The position numbers and the translations under genes were made by a program. From Amphiduros pacificus (Eukaryota; Annelida; Polychaeta; Phyllodocida; Hesionidae), in the NCBI GenBank assembly GCA_949316495.1, contig OX439008.1:42025511-42089510 (forward strand): a stretch of DNA of 64,000 nt. The letters run 5' to 3'. Below the pieces are notes generated by a model. It made no database searches and was not told where the DNA came from. It worked only from the letters and a program-made list of their open reading frames with translations. Positions 35,201 to 46,505 of the stretch are shown piece by piece (within the stretch, counting starts at the first letter, position 1; every line of letters starts with the position of its first letter).

Positions 35201-37249
35201 GTATAGTGTTTTATCCAGGAATCACATGGGTTTCACATGGACTGAATATGTCAGTATGATACCAACTTGCTATTAGTTTCTGAAATAATGTACACTTTAA
35301 GTTGGTTTTATATCAAATATTTGAGCAGTTAGTGAAAAAATTCTAAATTTATGACAAACATATTTCAAATCTTGCATGTGATGACTTATGTGATGGTATT
35401 TTTTAATTTGTTTTTCTGTATTACTGTAAAACTCAGGAATGTTGCAGATCATGTACTATAAAATGTTTTCATATTATTATTTAATCATTTAAAGATTTAA
35501 TATTAAGGTTTATTGTCAAAATTATTATTTTTCATGTTAGTTATTGCCTTTGTACCACAGCATTTTATAGTGAGTATATGTGAGAAACCATCTTAATTCA
35601 AAACAGAAAATATTTTGATATATCATAGCCATTAAAGAAGATTTTTCAAAATTTGAAATATTTCAAAGGTAATGGAGTTTATATGAGACATGATAAAAAT
35701 CACATTTATTGATTCTACAATCAGGCAGAAAGCTTTCGTCATTGTTGTTAGGTCAAACAGACCATTCAAATATTGTTAAAAAGTGCAAAATGGATCAGTT
35801 TAAGTAAGACATCTGTCTCTCATAAAGTGATATATGTGAAGGTTTTGAATTTGATTTCCATTTGGGACAAGTACTTCATTAATGCTGCATGTTTGATAAA
35901 GATTGTTATCTACTACCGAGTAATTACTCATGCCAACAAATGTTGTGGTTGGTGTCATTATGTCTATGTGTTAATGTAAAAGAAAGATCACAATCATTCT
36001 TCAAAAAGAGTAGAGCACTGAGTTAGGATGACTGGCTTCTATTTAACCAGACATAGTGCTGAAAAGGTTGTTTACATACATGTAATTGACTGCTTTTGAC
36101 CTAGCTTTGCAGAAACGGATTGGACATTTTTTGAAAGGAGAAAATAATGAGCTGAAATAGTGGGTAATATATTAAGATGTAGTGAAAAGTAAAGGATGCT
36201 CCTAAGAAAGATATCTCTATTTATTGAGGAGGCCATACTTGCTGTATTCTCTGAATTCTTATTTTAGGTATTGCAATTTTTAAAGTCAGTCTTTTATATT
36301 AATAATATTTGATATTTATTTGATATGTGCTCCAATGACAGTGGAATCCATTCAGTCATATATAGATACTCTTTACATTATTGTGTAGCTATCTGAGTTC
36401 ATGGCTAAGGTTTATTTGTATTAGATATAGCATAGCCAATAGTATTCACATATGTGGTGCTAACACAAAATTGTACATAATGTAAAACGTGTATCAGAGA
36501 AAAAGGGACAAAGGTTTTTAATATATTTTAGATATATATATAGTTTGATTTTCTTTATATATCAAATGCAGAGTTGCCATGGAAATATCATTTTTTAAAG
36601 TTTTTGTATTTGAGATTGCACATATGGCCAATAAGGATCAAACATTATTATTCCTGATATGATGTTCATTATTATTTCAAACAATGCAATCATGCAGAAA
36701 GCTTTCATCATTGTTGTTAATTGTGACATTTTGTGATATATGGTGTCAGGAAAATATTTTGAGAAAGTTCTCTCATGAGTTTGACATGTAAATTGAATAT
36801 CCGTCCTTTATGTATTATTAGAATACATTGATGTAATAAAATATTTTGTGCCTAATAAATTTAACTTATACATTGTGATGACTCAATTGGGTTATTTGAA
36901 TAAATGTAGGCCAGAAATTGATACCTATAGAAATAAAGAATAGAAAGTTGTTGATAAGTTATAGCCATTCACATTTAAGTAAATTAAAATGGGCCATTGA
37001 ATATTTATATAAAATATGGATAGAATGTATGCATATCTGTTAAACAAGGCAACAGGATTTAGTTTTTAAAAACTGATCACATTTTGGCATATCTATCTTA
37101 ATTGTTTAAAAGCCTATGATATCTGTCTTTAAAAGTTTACATATTTCTTACATTTTGTTATGCTGTTTTCTAAACTATTTCATGCACTCTAACCTCAAAT
37201 GCATTTTGACCAGTCACAAATATAGTTTATTTTATTTACTAACAATGAT

Positions 37250-37440
37250 AAACATTTATATATCAGACTAGGTCTGCTGATGGTGCTTTTGCAGGTAGTG
37301 TTTCTGAAAAGGACATGTTTTTAGTTTTCTTTGTAAGGTGTCCACAATTTTCCATTTGTGAGGGCAGGGCATTCCATAACCTTAGAGCATATACCTCAAA
37401 AGTCCTGTCACCATAGTAGTTGTTTATTGACAGAAAATTA
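37250..37440 (-). mobile_element. LINE 3' fragment, same family as 46506-48080
   Basis: On the minus strand the fragment reads YYGDRTFEVYALRLWNALPS, then (after changes) SADLV and a stop. It parallels the intact LINE's YGDRAFMAYAPRNWNALPLE and ALQADLV. It ends with gtctgatatataaatgttt, a shortened form of the LINE 3' tail. It is a severe 5' truncation, as is normal for LINE copies. Confidence 0.75.
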
Positions 37441-38243
37441 CATATTATTAATGTCAGGTGAAACTTTATACTTATTCTTTTAAATGTTCATTACATTATC
37501 TATTAATTAAGTATACATTACAGAATTATATTGTGGTTTAAGTTACATGCACATATTGGTGTATGGAAATTCTCTTAGCACTCTAGCTGACAATTGATAA
37601 ACTAATAAACTAACTGATAAACAATTGATAAACTAATAAGAATAAAATGACATGTCAATCAACTTTTGTTTCTGCCATGAGCCAAACTCGCATGTCCACA
37701 AAGTTGCACCATGTGTGATAGACTTAACACCACACATAAAAATATGGATTGTTTTTCAAACATTATTTGATTTTGCCTATATCAGGGAGTTGGGCCTGTA
37801 CCATTTGATAAACATTATTGAACAAACAGGGCTCTATAGACCAATTCACTGCATTGTCACAATCTAAAAGTGCCCCCTGTTGCAGTAGGTCATTGATCAG
37901 CTAAACAAAGTTTGTTGACAAAGTGTCCAATGGATGATTTGGATTTCAGCACAAGACTCATCCAGTTTCATATGGCACAGATATTTATGTAGGGGAAATA
38001 TGATGGATAATAACCTTTGATTGCAAAGTTTGGGGTATAACTATTTACATTATACAAGGGAAAAGTGATTAAAAACCTCATTTCATGAATGCTTAAAGGA
38101 TTTTATCAACACCAACGTCTTTGTTTCTGACACACCCTTTCCTTTTCTTGTGGCTTTACCTGTAAGGCCCTTACAATATTTTGAACTATATCCGACCAAC
38201 TTACAGCGATTTTGTATTGAATGCTTTCACAGCTTGCCTAATG

Positions 38244-38848
38244 CCTCAGTCACATTTGCACCGGGCGCCGGCCGGGAAGTAACAATCGGCCGACTTCACA
38301 GTCTGCCGGGCGCCGGGGAGTTTATCAGCAACATTCTGAGATATGCCGTAACTGTGGTCACATTATTAAAGGGCACCGCACGGCACGTGCAAGACTGAAT
38401 GGCACAGACGTCTGTAGGACATCCTAAAGACGTCTTGATCATTGACAGACGTCTGTAGGATATCCTAAAGACGTCTATGTGATATCGGAGGGAGCCCGGT
38501 GGATCATCTGACGATGGCCTGTGAACACATGAAATAAAAAAAATCCTATTTTCACCGCACGATGCCAACGGCAGCCTTAAGATAATCTGCCGATGTGCGT
38601 GCGGGACACTGCCGGGACCCTGCCGTGTACTTTAAGATGATATTTGCTGATAAGACATCGGGGAAACGCCGGCAACTTTTATGTTCAAGATAAAAGTTCC
38701 CGATGACCCGGCCGACGTCTTAAAGATGCCCAATTGTGGCCGATGATCTCCCGGTGCCCGCACGGCAATCTGAAATGCCTGCCGATTTTGTAAAAAAATA
38801 CCCATCGGCCGGGCATCTTTACTGAAATCGGCGCAAATGTGACTGAGG
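38244..38848. mobile_element. GC-rich non-autonomous TIR element, 605 bp
   Basis: A perfect 16-bp inverted terminus bounds it: cctcagtcacatttgc at 38244-38259 and gcaaatgtgactgagg at 38833-38848. The interior is much richer in GC and CpG (cgggcgccggccggg and similar) than the surrounding DNA. It also holds an internal repeat, agacgtctgtaggacatcct. No coding frame is seen. No clear target duplication. Confidence 0.8.
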
Positions 38849-39939
38849 TATAACACCACAAACAATTCTGCCGGTAACGCAATACGTATGAATGCTTTTG
38901 TGACGATGCCCCTCAATCTCCCGCACTGGTTCTAAACCAAAAACCTTTCAATGTTTGGTATTTTCTCTGAACATGTTACGTATTATCATTAATGCCATGT
39001 TGATTTGTTAGAATCATCACCTTTGTAGCTTTAATGTTACTGTCTTTCTGTCTTGTACTCCACTGTTACAAATTCCAAACATGTTTGAAATCTTTAAGCA
39101 TAACAATGAATACTCAAATTCATCTCTAAACTCAAGACACATATTAATACCTACTAGACAGATAATTATCCAGAATATAAATACTTAATAGAATGGTATT
39201 AATCAAGTACATAGATTACTTCTTTCTTTTGCAACCATTTTCACCCTAGAGAGAAGTCCTCAGACACAGTCATGAAAGTAAAGGAACACAATAGAACAAA
39301 CTTGAAAATGTTTATCCCTTAATCTGGTTGGGGACCTGAGTAGGACTCTCTCTAAGTATGGTGATTTCTCTAAAGTGAAAAACATCTCATGTTGAGAGGA
39401 ATCTAATAATCTGCACATAAATATTACATCAAAGAAGACATTTCTTGATATATTTCTTTTCGTCACAGCTGAATACAAACAATCTGCATTGCCCTTTCTG
39501 CATTGACTGGTATTGAAACCTGGGGAAGAGAATTGGATCAGAGGATGGAATATATTTGGCTGAGATTATCTTTGTTATTATTCTGATTTAAAAAAGCACA
39601 AAAAAGATCTCCAACCGCCGCTCTTCAAAATGAGTAGGACATTGATGCCTGATGTTTGACTTGAGATAACTCAACTACACACATTCTGAACTTTACACTT
39701 CGTCGATAAAAAGTATTGCTCATAATAATTCATTGGGCTTTTGTGGCATGAATGAGTAAAACATGATTGAGCTAGATTTAGCCATCTGTAATCATTAATC
39801 ATTCCAAAAAAAATAATACTTTTATTATGTGAATATAATCTGTACGCTTCCTTAATGACGTATAAATGTAAACACACACCTTTCTCTTTGAAATACTTTT
39901 ATTGACAGTGTATGTAGAAAGCGTATGTAGAAAGCATTA

Positions 39940-39940
39940 C

Positions 39941-40025
<85 letters not shown>

Positions 40026-40033
40026 AGCATTAC

Positions 40034-40094
<61 letters not shown>

Positions 40095-40100
40095 CAAAAT

Positions 40101-40162
<62 letters not shown>
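39940..40162. repeat. (TA)n microsatellite, three blocks
   Basis: Three long (TA)n blocks are separated by gaaagcattacat and taaacaaaatacaa. The first interruption is a copy of the sequence just upstream (~39918-39940). From 38849 to 39939 and from 40163 to 40752 no other feature is seen. Confidence 0.97.
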
Positions 40163-40164
<2 letters not shown>

Positions 40165-40752
40165 TCACAAATACAAAAACGTTAAAATGAAGTTATGATA
40201 TTTATAAATGATATTGTCAATATTTACATTTGCAATATATACAAGATGTGTATATAATAATTTTATATGAATGAATTAGTTGTCAATATGTTGTAAATTC
40301 ACCAGAGAGTGAGGCAGAAACGAAGCATGGGATTTCATATAAGGTATAATATTATCTTTCATTACAAATAAAAAAATGTGCTATTTTACTTAAGTTTCTG
40401 AAATATGCATTATTATTACCTGTGAACGTGATTTATCATAGAACAGCACTTAACTTGTTTTCCCCTCAAAATGCATACATTACAACAATTAATTGTACCA
40501 TTGATTTATCTTCTAGAATAATTTTCTGATTAAAAAAAAACAATCGTCTACTTATAGACAATCAGACCTTCACATTGAAAAAAACCATTACCATTGTTAT
40601 GGATATTCAGTTTCAGTGACTTATTAATTGTCTTTTAAGTATTTCAAGCCATGACTCTTGGAATCCCATTAAGAAACCCATTGCAGCCTCTTGTCGTTAT
40701 TTCATTTTAAACAATTAGGTTAAGGCTTATTACTGCAGTAACATTGAAACAT

Positions 40753-41091
40753 TTATGATCGAAAAAATTGCATGGCAAAGCTTAAGTAGTCTGAGTTAAT
40801 GGTGTATAACAAAACCAAGGCCAGGTCATCCGCATCGCCCTCTGAAGGGAGGCTATATGGAGTTGCATCCAAGATGGCGGTTATGACGTCACGACTGAGG
40901 TGGCGTCCTCTATGAGTGTATTCGGTACGAAGAGCACACATGAGGGAACTGAATTTACTTGTCAACATCTCGGCAAGTTCTCGATGGAATGAGACAGGAT
41001 GGTCATAGTAGACCTCATTTTCATACATATGATCCAAATAATGAGAATAATGTACAAGTGCCCTTAACATCTGCCTTTCTATTTCTGCAAT
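40753..41091 (-). CDS. Secreted protein exon 4 (helices B, C, D)
   Basis: The acceptor atttccag precedes 41091. The 112-residue end has three predicted helical segments: AEIERQMLRALVHYSHYLDH, SFHRELAEMLTSKFSSLMCA and DADDLALVLLYTINSDYLSF. They are separated by Pro/Gly/His turns (YYDHPV, DATPYSLPSEG). It ends FAMQFFRS. Confidence 0.88.
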   Translation of the reverse strand: MAEIERQMLRALVHYSHYLDHMYENEVYYDHPVSFHRELAEMLTSKFSSLMCALRTEYTHRGRHLSRDVITAILDATPYSLPSEGDADDLALVLLYTINSDYLSFAMQFFRS

Positions 41092-42485
41092 CTGGAAATA
41101 TAAAAATGGAAGTGTATTAAATGAAATATAATACTAGAAAAAAATATAAGACTACAAAAAGCGTGACAAAGCTGGCATATATTATTAAAAATACCAAAAG
41201 CTATTCACGTGATTCATTTTTTTCCCTGTACTATTCCTAAATAGATTATTGTTTTGTCCTCTCAGTGAATAATTATACTCACGTTCCCTGAACAAGTTCC
41301 TCTGTGTATAGAACATGGAGAAGGGTAAAGACTGGTGAGCATTGGTATATCAGGGTGGCCCTCTGGATTAATATCATTCAAGTTTATACCCTTTAGGTGC
41401 TCTACATAGTCACGATTGCCAATCCTGCCAGACTGTGAAAATATTCAAAACTGATCACTGCAATATGATACCCTAACATACACAATAAACGCTTCTTTTT
41501 AATGTGTTGTTCATTATCTATCACGAAATCTATGGTAGTGCAATTATTGTTTATATTCAAGATGATAAAATCAACATTACTATAAGGCACAACTCCCTTC
41601 TAAAATATGTTATATCTCTGGAATCCAGAGTACAGAGAACACAGAAAATTCTGACACTGAAGTCGAGTATAAAGCTTGTAAGCGTGTTGATGTACTTATA
41701 ACTGTATGAGGAAATAAGAACACAATCATATTTTGACGCCCAACCCCAACCGCATTGCATACCACTATTTCATTATATGGCTATTTTATTTATTTATTTT
41801 ACTTCTAAATCTTGAATATTTTCTTAAATAAATGAAATGTTAATGGTATTAAATGAAAATTAAGTTCTTAAGAACAGTTCATTAATATTAACCTGTAAGT
41901 GACCAATGTCAGAGCCAAATGTGAAACAATATGTCAATATTGATCAGAGAATGATGGTTTATATAATATTTAAATTATTATACGTACTCAGTGTGTATAG
42001 TAAAATGTATACATTAAACACTTACATATTTATCAATGAGGTCCATCACTGCGTTTTTCACGAGGTTCAGTGCAATTATAATTGTTTCTGGCGTTCTCCT
42101 GTTTCTCCTTCTGACCCCTTCTGATCTTCCCGCTGTCCGCCCTCCTTCACATGGACTATACAGGTTCAGATGATCAGTGATGTCTCGCCGCTGCCTTCTG
42201 TTGCTTGCCCCTCCATTGGTGTTGTCTGTACCCGTTACAACAGTTTCATCTCTTCTCTCATCTGCGTGTTTTTCTCGATTTTTGTCCACTATGCATCTTC
42301 CCTCTACATTTGTTGTAGACAGGTACAATAAAGCCACATCTACGAAATTCAAAGAATAAAACTTTTAGTATTATTATTGAACAATAGTGAATTTTATCAG
42401 TTCCATCGGTATTTAGTTCGTTAAATTCAAACCCACCTAAGATGCAGACAATTAATTTGAAATTCATCATGTAAGACTTTCTCAT
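40753..42485 (-). CDS. Secreted preproprotein, candidate four-helix (IL-6/CNTF-like) cytokine, 4 exons
   Basis: Exons in transcript order: 42437-42485, 42026-42339, 41283-41432, 40753-41091. Introns are GT..AG, phases 1, 0, 0. The product is 283 residues, stop TAA at 40753-40755. Residues 1-30 form a signal peptide (MRKSYMMNFKLIVCILD, then VALLYLSTTNVEG). Residues 31-98 are polar with two furin-type sites, NRRQRR (63-68) and RRRNRR (93-98). From 99 the chain looks like four helices: A ~101-121, a 50-residue loop coded by one exon (122-171, Cys161 and Cys168), B ~172-197, C ~205-229, D ~256-281. Short segments (YVEHLKGINLNDINPEG, LVHYSHYLDHMYEN, SFHRELAEML) recall CNTF/CLCF1. The gene model is well supported. 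The cytokine assignment is inference from memory and layout. Alternatives are an unknown prohormone or a lineage-specific secreted protein. It converges on CCDC158. Confidence 0.85.
41283..41432 (-). CDS. Secreted protein exon 3 (A-B loop)
   Basis: Acceptor ttttcacag and donor gtgagt, exactly 50 codons. It is rich in Gly, Pro and Asn (RIGNRDYVEHLKGINLND, NPEGHPDIPML) with two close Cys (PSPCSIHRGTC). That suits an extended crossover loop between helices A and B, possibly pinned by a disulfide. Confidence 0.87.
42026..42339 (-). CDS. Secreted protein exon 2 (signal end, propeptide, helix A)
   Basis: The acceptor tttcgtag lies just before 42339 and the donor gtaagt just after 42026 (minus strand). 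It completes the signal core (DVALLYLSTTNVEG), then gives a hydrophilic, Arg-rich propeptide with the two basic cleavage motifs. It ends with the amphipathic segment TIIIALNLVKNAVMDLIDKY, the proposed helix A. Confidence 0.85.
42437..42485 (-). CDS. Secreted protein exon 1 (signal peptide start)
   Basis: ATG at 42485-42483 begins MRKSYMMNFKLIVCIL. The donor g|gtgggt (minus strand) follows at 42436. I chose this start because it gives a basic n-region and a hydrophobic core that is completed by the next exon. A later Met (residue 6 or 7) would also leave a usable signal. Confidence 0.75.
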
Positions 42486-42535
42486 TGACTTGAATGTAAA
42501 TTAAAACTGATTTCAAAGACAACATTTTTTGGTGT

Positions 42536-42541
42536 TTTATA
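42536..42541 (-). promoter_or_regulatory. Possible TATA box of the secreted-protein gene
   Basis: TATAAA on the minus strand lies about 50 bp upstream of the start codon, leaving room for a 20-25 base leader. Such hexamers are common in AT-rich DNA, so this is tentative. A separate upstream leader exon cannot be excluded. Confidence 0.25.
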
Positions 42542-43484
42542 TGATAGGGAGTTGAGTTCAATAAAGTTTATTAATGCTGTAATTGCTTATTTTTAGGATG
42601 CTTTTACCTAATCACTTTATCCCAGATGATCGGTTTTCCTATATTTGAACACGTATTTCACCATCAAAAAAGAGACTGTCCACAAGTCTGAATAGGATGG
42701 GGAGGTTAGTAAAATCTCTTCTGGCAAGAGTTTCGATTCTGGGTGTTTAGCATGCACGGTGCAGCCTTCGGTGCAGTCCTCGGTGCAGTCTTCTAAGCCA
42801 GATCATTGGTGGATTTCCATTAGTTCAGCATTACCTGTACAATCCCAATTAATTATCAAATAGTACAGCTACACATTGCGAAAAAGATAAAATATTCGTG
42901 TTCTCAATACATATAATTATATCATATTGTAAAAGAACTGTTAATAATGATGAAAATGGTAAAATTAACTCTCAGGTTATTTAATATTAATAGAATTGAC
43001 TACCTATCATGGCATAACAACGACTGGTATTATGCCAAAAGAAAGGTCTCACACATACCGTAATAGATAAATCAATGTTCTATTTATAGTTGTAGAAGGA
43101 AATGAATAAAGCAATGATTTGGAAGAATGGCTTTGTTTAATGATATAAAATGTGTAAAATATGACTTTAAAATATATGAATATTCAGCACTTACTGAATA
43201 TGGGTGGATGAAACGATAAATTATCAGGAAAATCAGGAAGATAATTTAATTCCAATCTATCAGCCTATTGTCAAATAGAGTCATTTTCATTTCTACTTAT
43301 TCTTTGTAATTATAGCTAAACCATATCTTTTTATAAAGTGCCATTATAATAATAAGATAATATTTTAATGGTTTATTGAAATGCAGTAGCCAAACCGGAA
43401 AGGATGGAATGGAGTCTTTGGTACATTAACAGGGACATGGTGTTTTAGAAAGCAATAAGCCAATATTTCATGCTGAATTATTGT
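42542..43484. other. Intergenic, no gene seen
   Basis: AT-rich sequence with a small triplicated phrase, cggtgcagtcctcggtgcag, near 42760-42795. It has no convincing exon, RNA gene or transposon end. Confidence 0.6.
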
Positions 43485-45957
43485 CACTCTGGCTACAGGA
43501 GGTGATCATCTCGATTCAGGGATAGTTACCCAGTGTCATTCTGGCCACAGGTGGAGATCATCTTACTATAGGAAGTAACCATCCCACATTCATAGTTTCC
43601 CAGCGACACTCTGGCCATTGGGGGTGATCAATCTGGGTAGTAACTATTCCCACATTCATAGTTACCTAGCGACACTCTGGCCATTGGGGGTGATCAATCT
43701 GGGTAGTAACTATTCCCACATATAGTTACCCGGTGACACTCTGGCCACTGGGGGTGATCAATCTGGGTAGTAACTATTCCCACATTCATAGTTACCCAGT
43801 GACACTCTGGCCACTGGGGGTGATCAATCTGGGTAGTAACTATTCCCACATTCATAGTTACCCGGTGAGTCTGGCCACTGGGGGTGATCAATCTGGGTAG
43901 TAACTATTCCCACATATAGTTACCCGGTGACACTCTGGCCACTGGGGGTGATCAATCTGGGTAGTAACTATTCCCACATTCATAGTTACCCAGTGACACT
44001 CTGGCCACTGGGGGTGATCAATCTGGGTAGTAACTATTCCCACATTCATAGTTACCCAGTGAGTCTGGCCACTTGGGGTGATCAATCTGGGTAGTAACTA
44101 TTCCCACATTCATAGTTACCCAGTGACAGTCTGGCCACTGGGGGTGATCAATCTGGGTAGTAACTATTCCCACATTCATAGTTTCCCAGCGACACTCTGG
44201 CCACTGGGGGTGATCAATCTGGGTAGTAACTATTCCCACATTCATAGTTACCCAGTGACACTCTGGCCACTGGGGGTGATCAATCTGGGTAGTAGCTATT
44301 CCCACATTCATAGTTACCCGGTGACACTCTGGCCACTGGGGGTGATCAATCTGGGTAGTAACTATTCCCACATTCATAGTTACCCAGTGACACTCTGGCC
44401 ACTGGGGGTGATCAATCTGGGTAGTAACTATTCCCACATTCATAGTTACCCGGTGAGTCTGGCCACTTGGGGTGATCAATCTGGGTAGTAACTATTCCCA
44501 CATATAGTTACCCGGTGACACTCTGGCCACTGGGGGTGATCAATCTGGGTAGTAACTATTCCCACATTCATAGTTACCCAGTGACAGTCTGGCCACTGGG
44601 GGTGATCAATCTGGGTAGTAACTATTCCCACATTCATAGTTACCCAGTGACACTCTGGCCACTGGGGGTGATCAATCTGGGTAGTATCTATTCCCACATT
44701 CATAGTTACCCAGCGACACTCTGGCCACTGGGGGTGATCAATCTGGGTAGTAACTATTCCCACATTCATAGTTACCCAGCGACACTCTGGCCACTGGGGG
44801 TGATCAATCTGGGTAGTAACTATTCCCACATTCATAGTTACCCAGTGACAGTCTGGCCACTGGGGGTGATCAATCTGGGTAGTAACTATTCCCACATTCA
44901 TAGTTACCCAGTGACACTCTGGCCACTGGGGGTGATCAATCTGGGTAGTAACTATTCCCACATTCATAGTTACCCAGTGACACTCTGGCCACTGGGGGTG
45001 ATCAATCTGGGTAGTAACTATTCCCACATTCATAGTTTCCCAGCGACACTCTGGCCACTGGGGGTGATCAATCTGGGTAGTAACTATTCCCACATTCATA
45101 GTTACCCAGTGACACTCTGGCCACTGGGGGTGATCAATCTGGGTAGTAACTAATCCCACATTCATAGTTACCCGGTGACACTCTGGCCACTGGGGGTGAT
45201 CAATCTGGGTAGTAACTATTCCCACATTCATAGTTACCTAGCGACACTCTGGCCACTGGGGGTGATCAATCTGGGTAGTAACTATTCCCACATTCATAGT
45301 TACCTGGTGACACTCTGGCCACTGGGGGTGATCAATCTGGGTAGTAACTATTCCCACATTCATAGTTACCCAGTGACACTCTGGCCACTGGGGGTGATCA
45401 ATCTGGGTAGTAACTATTCCCACATTCATAGTTACCCAGTGACACTCTGGCCACTGGGGGTGATCAAACTGGGTAGTATCTATTCCCACATTCATAGTTA
45501 CCCAGTGACACTCTGGCCACTGGGGGTGATCAATCTGGGTAGTAACTATTCCCACATTCATAGTTACCCAGTGACACTCTGGCCACTCGGGGTGATCAAT
45601 CTGGGTAGTAACTATTCCCACATTCATAGTTACCCAGCAACACTCTGGCCACATGGGGTGATCAATCTGGGTAGTAACTATTCCCACATTCATAGTTACC
45701 CGGTGACACTCTGGCCACTGGGGGTGATCAATCTGGGTAGTAACTATTCCCACATTCATAGTTACCCCGTGACACTCTGGCAACTGGGGGTGATCAATCT
45801 GGGTAGTAACTATTCCCACATTCATAGTTACCCGGTGACACTCTGGCCACTGGGGGTGATCAATCTGGGTAGTAACTATTCCCACATTCATAGTTACCCA
45901 GTGACACTCTGGCCACTGGGGGTGATCAATCTGGGTAGTAACTATTCCCACATTCAT
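43485..45957. repeat. 66-bp minisatellite, ~36 copies
   Basis: The unit is tgatcaatctgggtagtaac, tattcccacattcatagtta, cccagtgacactctggccac, tggggg. The leftmost copies (43485-43600) are diverged. Since 66 is a multiple of three, both strands stay open over long stretches (minus-strand unit MNVGIVTTQIDHPQWPECHW). Some copies carry 2-bp deletions (cacatatag, gtgagtct) that break the frames. I regard the frames as a product of the repeat, not genes. Confidence 0.97.
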
Positions 45958-46107
45958 GGACTAGTAGTTACCCGGGCCAGTGACACTCTGGATGAATTCG
46001 AAGGTTGCGATCATGTGCGACAAGTAGTAGTATTGTTCATCTTATGTCAGGGTGATCATCTTACCTTAGAGAGACCATGATACAATCTCGTATATGAGCT
46101 GAGACCC

Positions 46108-46180
46108 GTGCCTAAAGGGTTAACCCGTTGTCCTTGTAAATCTGTGACCGGGCGGGTTGTCATGTCAAGGACCTGCGATA
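46108..46180. repeat. Dispersed segment Y, copy 1
   Basis: gtgcctaaagggttaacccg, ttgtccttgtaaatctgtga and atgtcaaggacctgcg match 54225-54300 with few changes. Each copy lies a short way to the right of a minisatellite. Identity unknown. Confidence 0.6.
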
Positions 46181-46505
46181 TGACAATTCAGTGAGGCAGC
46201 ACAATATCTGCTACAAGTAGGTTTCATCATGAAATGACTGAAATAATGTTAAAAGTGATGTAAAATGCCAAACTAACAATCTTACTTCAGAGGGTGATTG
46301 TTTGACATCTTAGTTCAGCATATTAATTTGCCATAATTAGGGAACAGCTTGCATTATACCAACCCCCCTTGATGTGACCACCTGGCCCAATCTTTGACCA
46401 TTAGACCCCTGCTGATGATCATCTATCCCTTGAATAGGTTCAGCTAGGATGTTGATGCTCACAACATTTTAAGTTCAACTACCTTCTTTGAAATGGATTT
46501 CTGTA

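Larger units (their letters stand above)
34529..36920 (+). other. CCDC158: Probable CCDC158 3' UTR
   Basis: AT-rich sequence with no open frame of interest follows the stop. Three AATAAA signals cluster at 36835-36840, 36854-36859 and 36899-36904. An earlier one at 35153 lies inside an antisense SINE/LINE tail. The true poly(A) site is not determined. From 36921 to 37250 nothing else is seen. Confidence 0.35.

Noticed and set aside
38632-38916. Minus-strand frame of 94 codons as a gene
   Set aside because: It lies almost wholly inside the GC-rich TIR element and extends across its terminus.
40901-41070. Intronless reading of the minus-strand frame at 40753-41070 as a complete 105-residue protein
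   Set aside because: The frame continues upstream to an acceptor and joins two further phase-matched exons and a signal-peptide exon, so the internal Met is not the start.
43694-46080. Frames up to ~300 codons on both strands
   Set aside because: By-product of the 66-bp unit length; the frames are broken by small deletions and have no non-repetitive domain.
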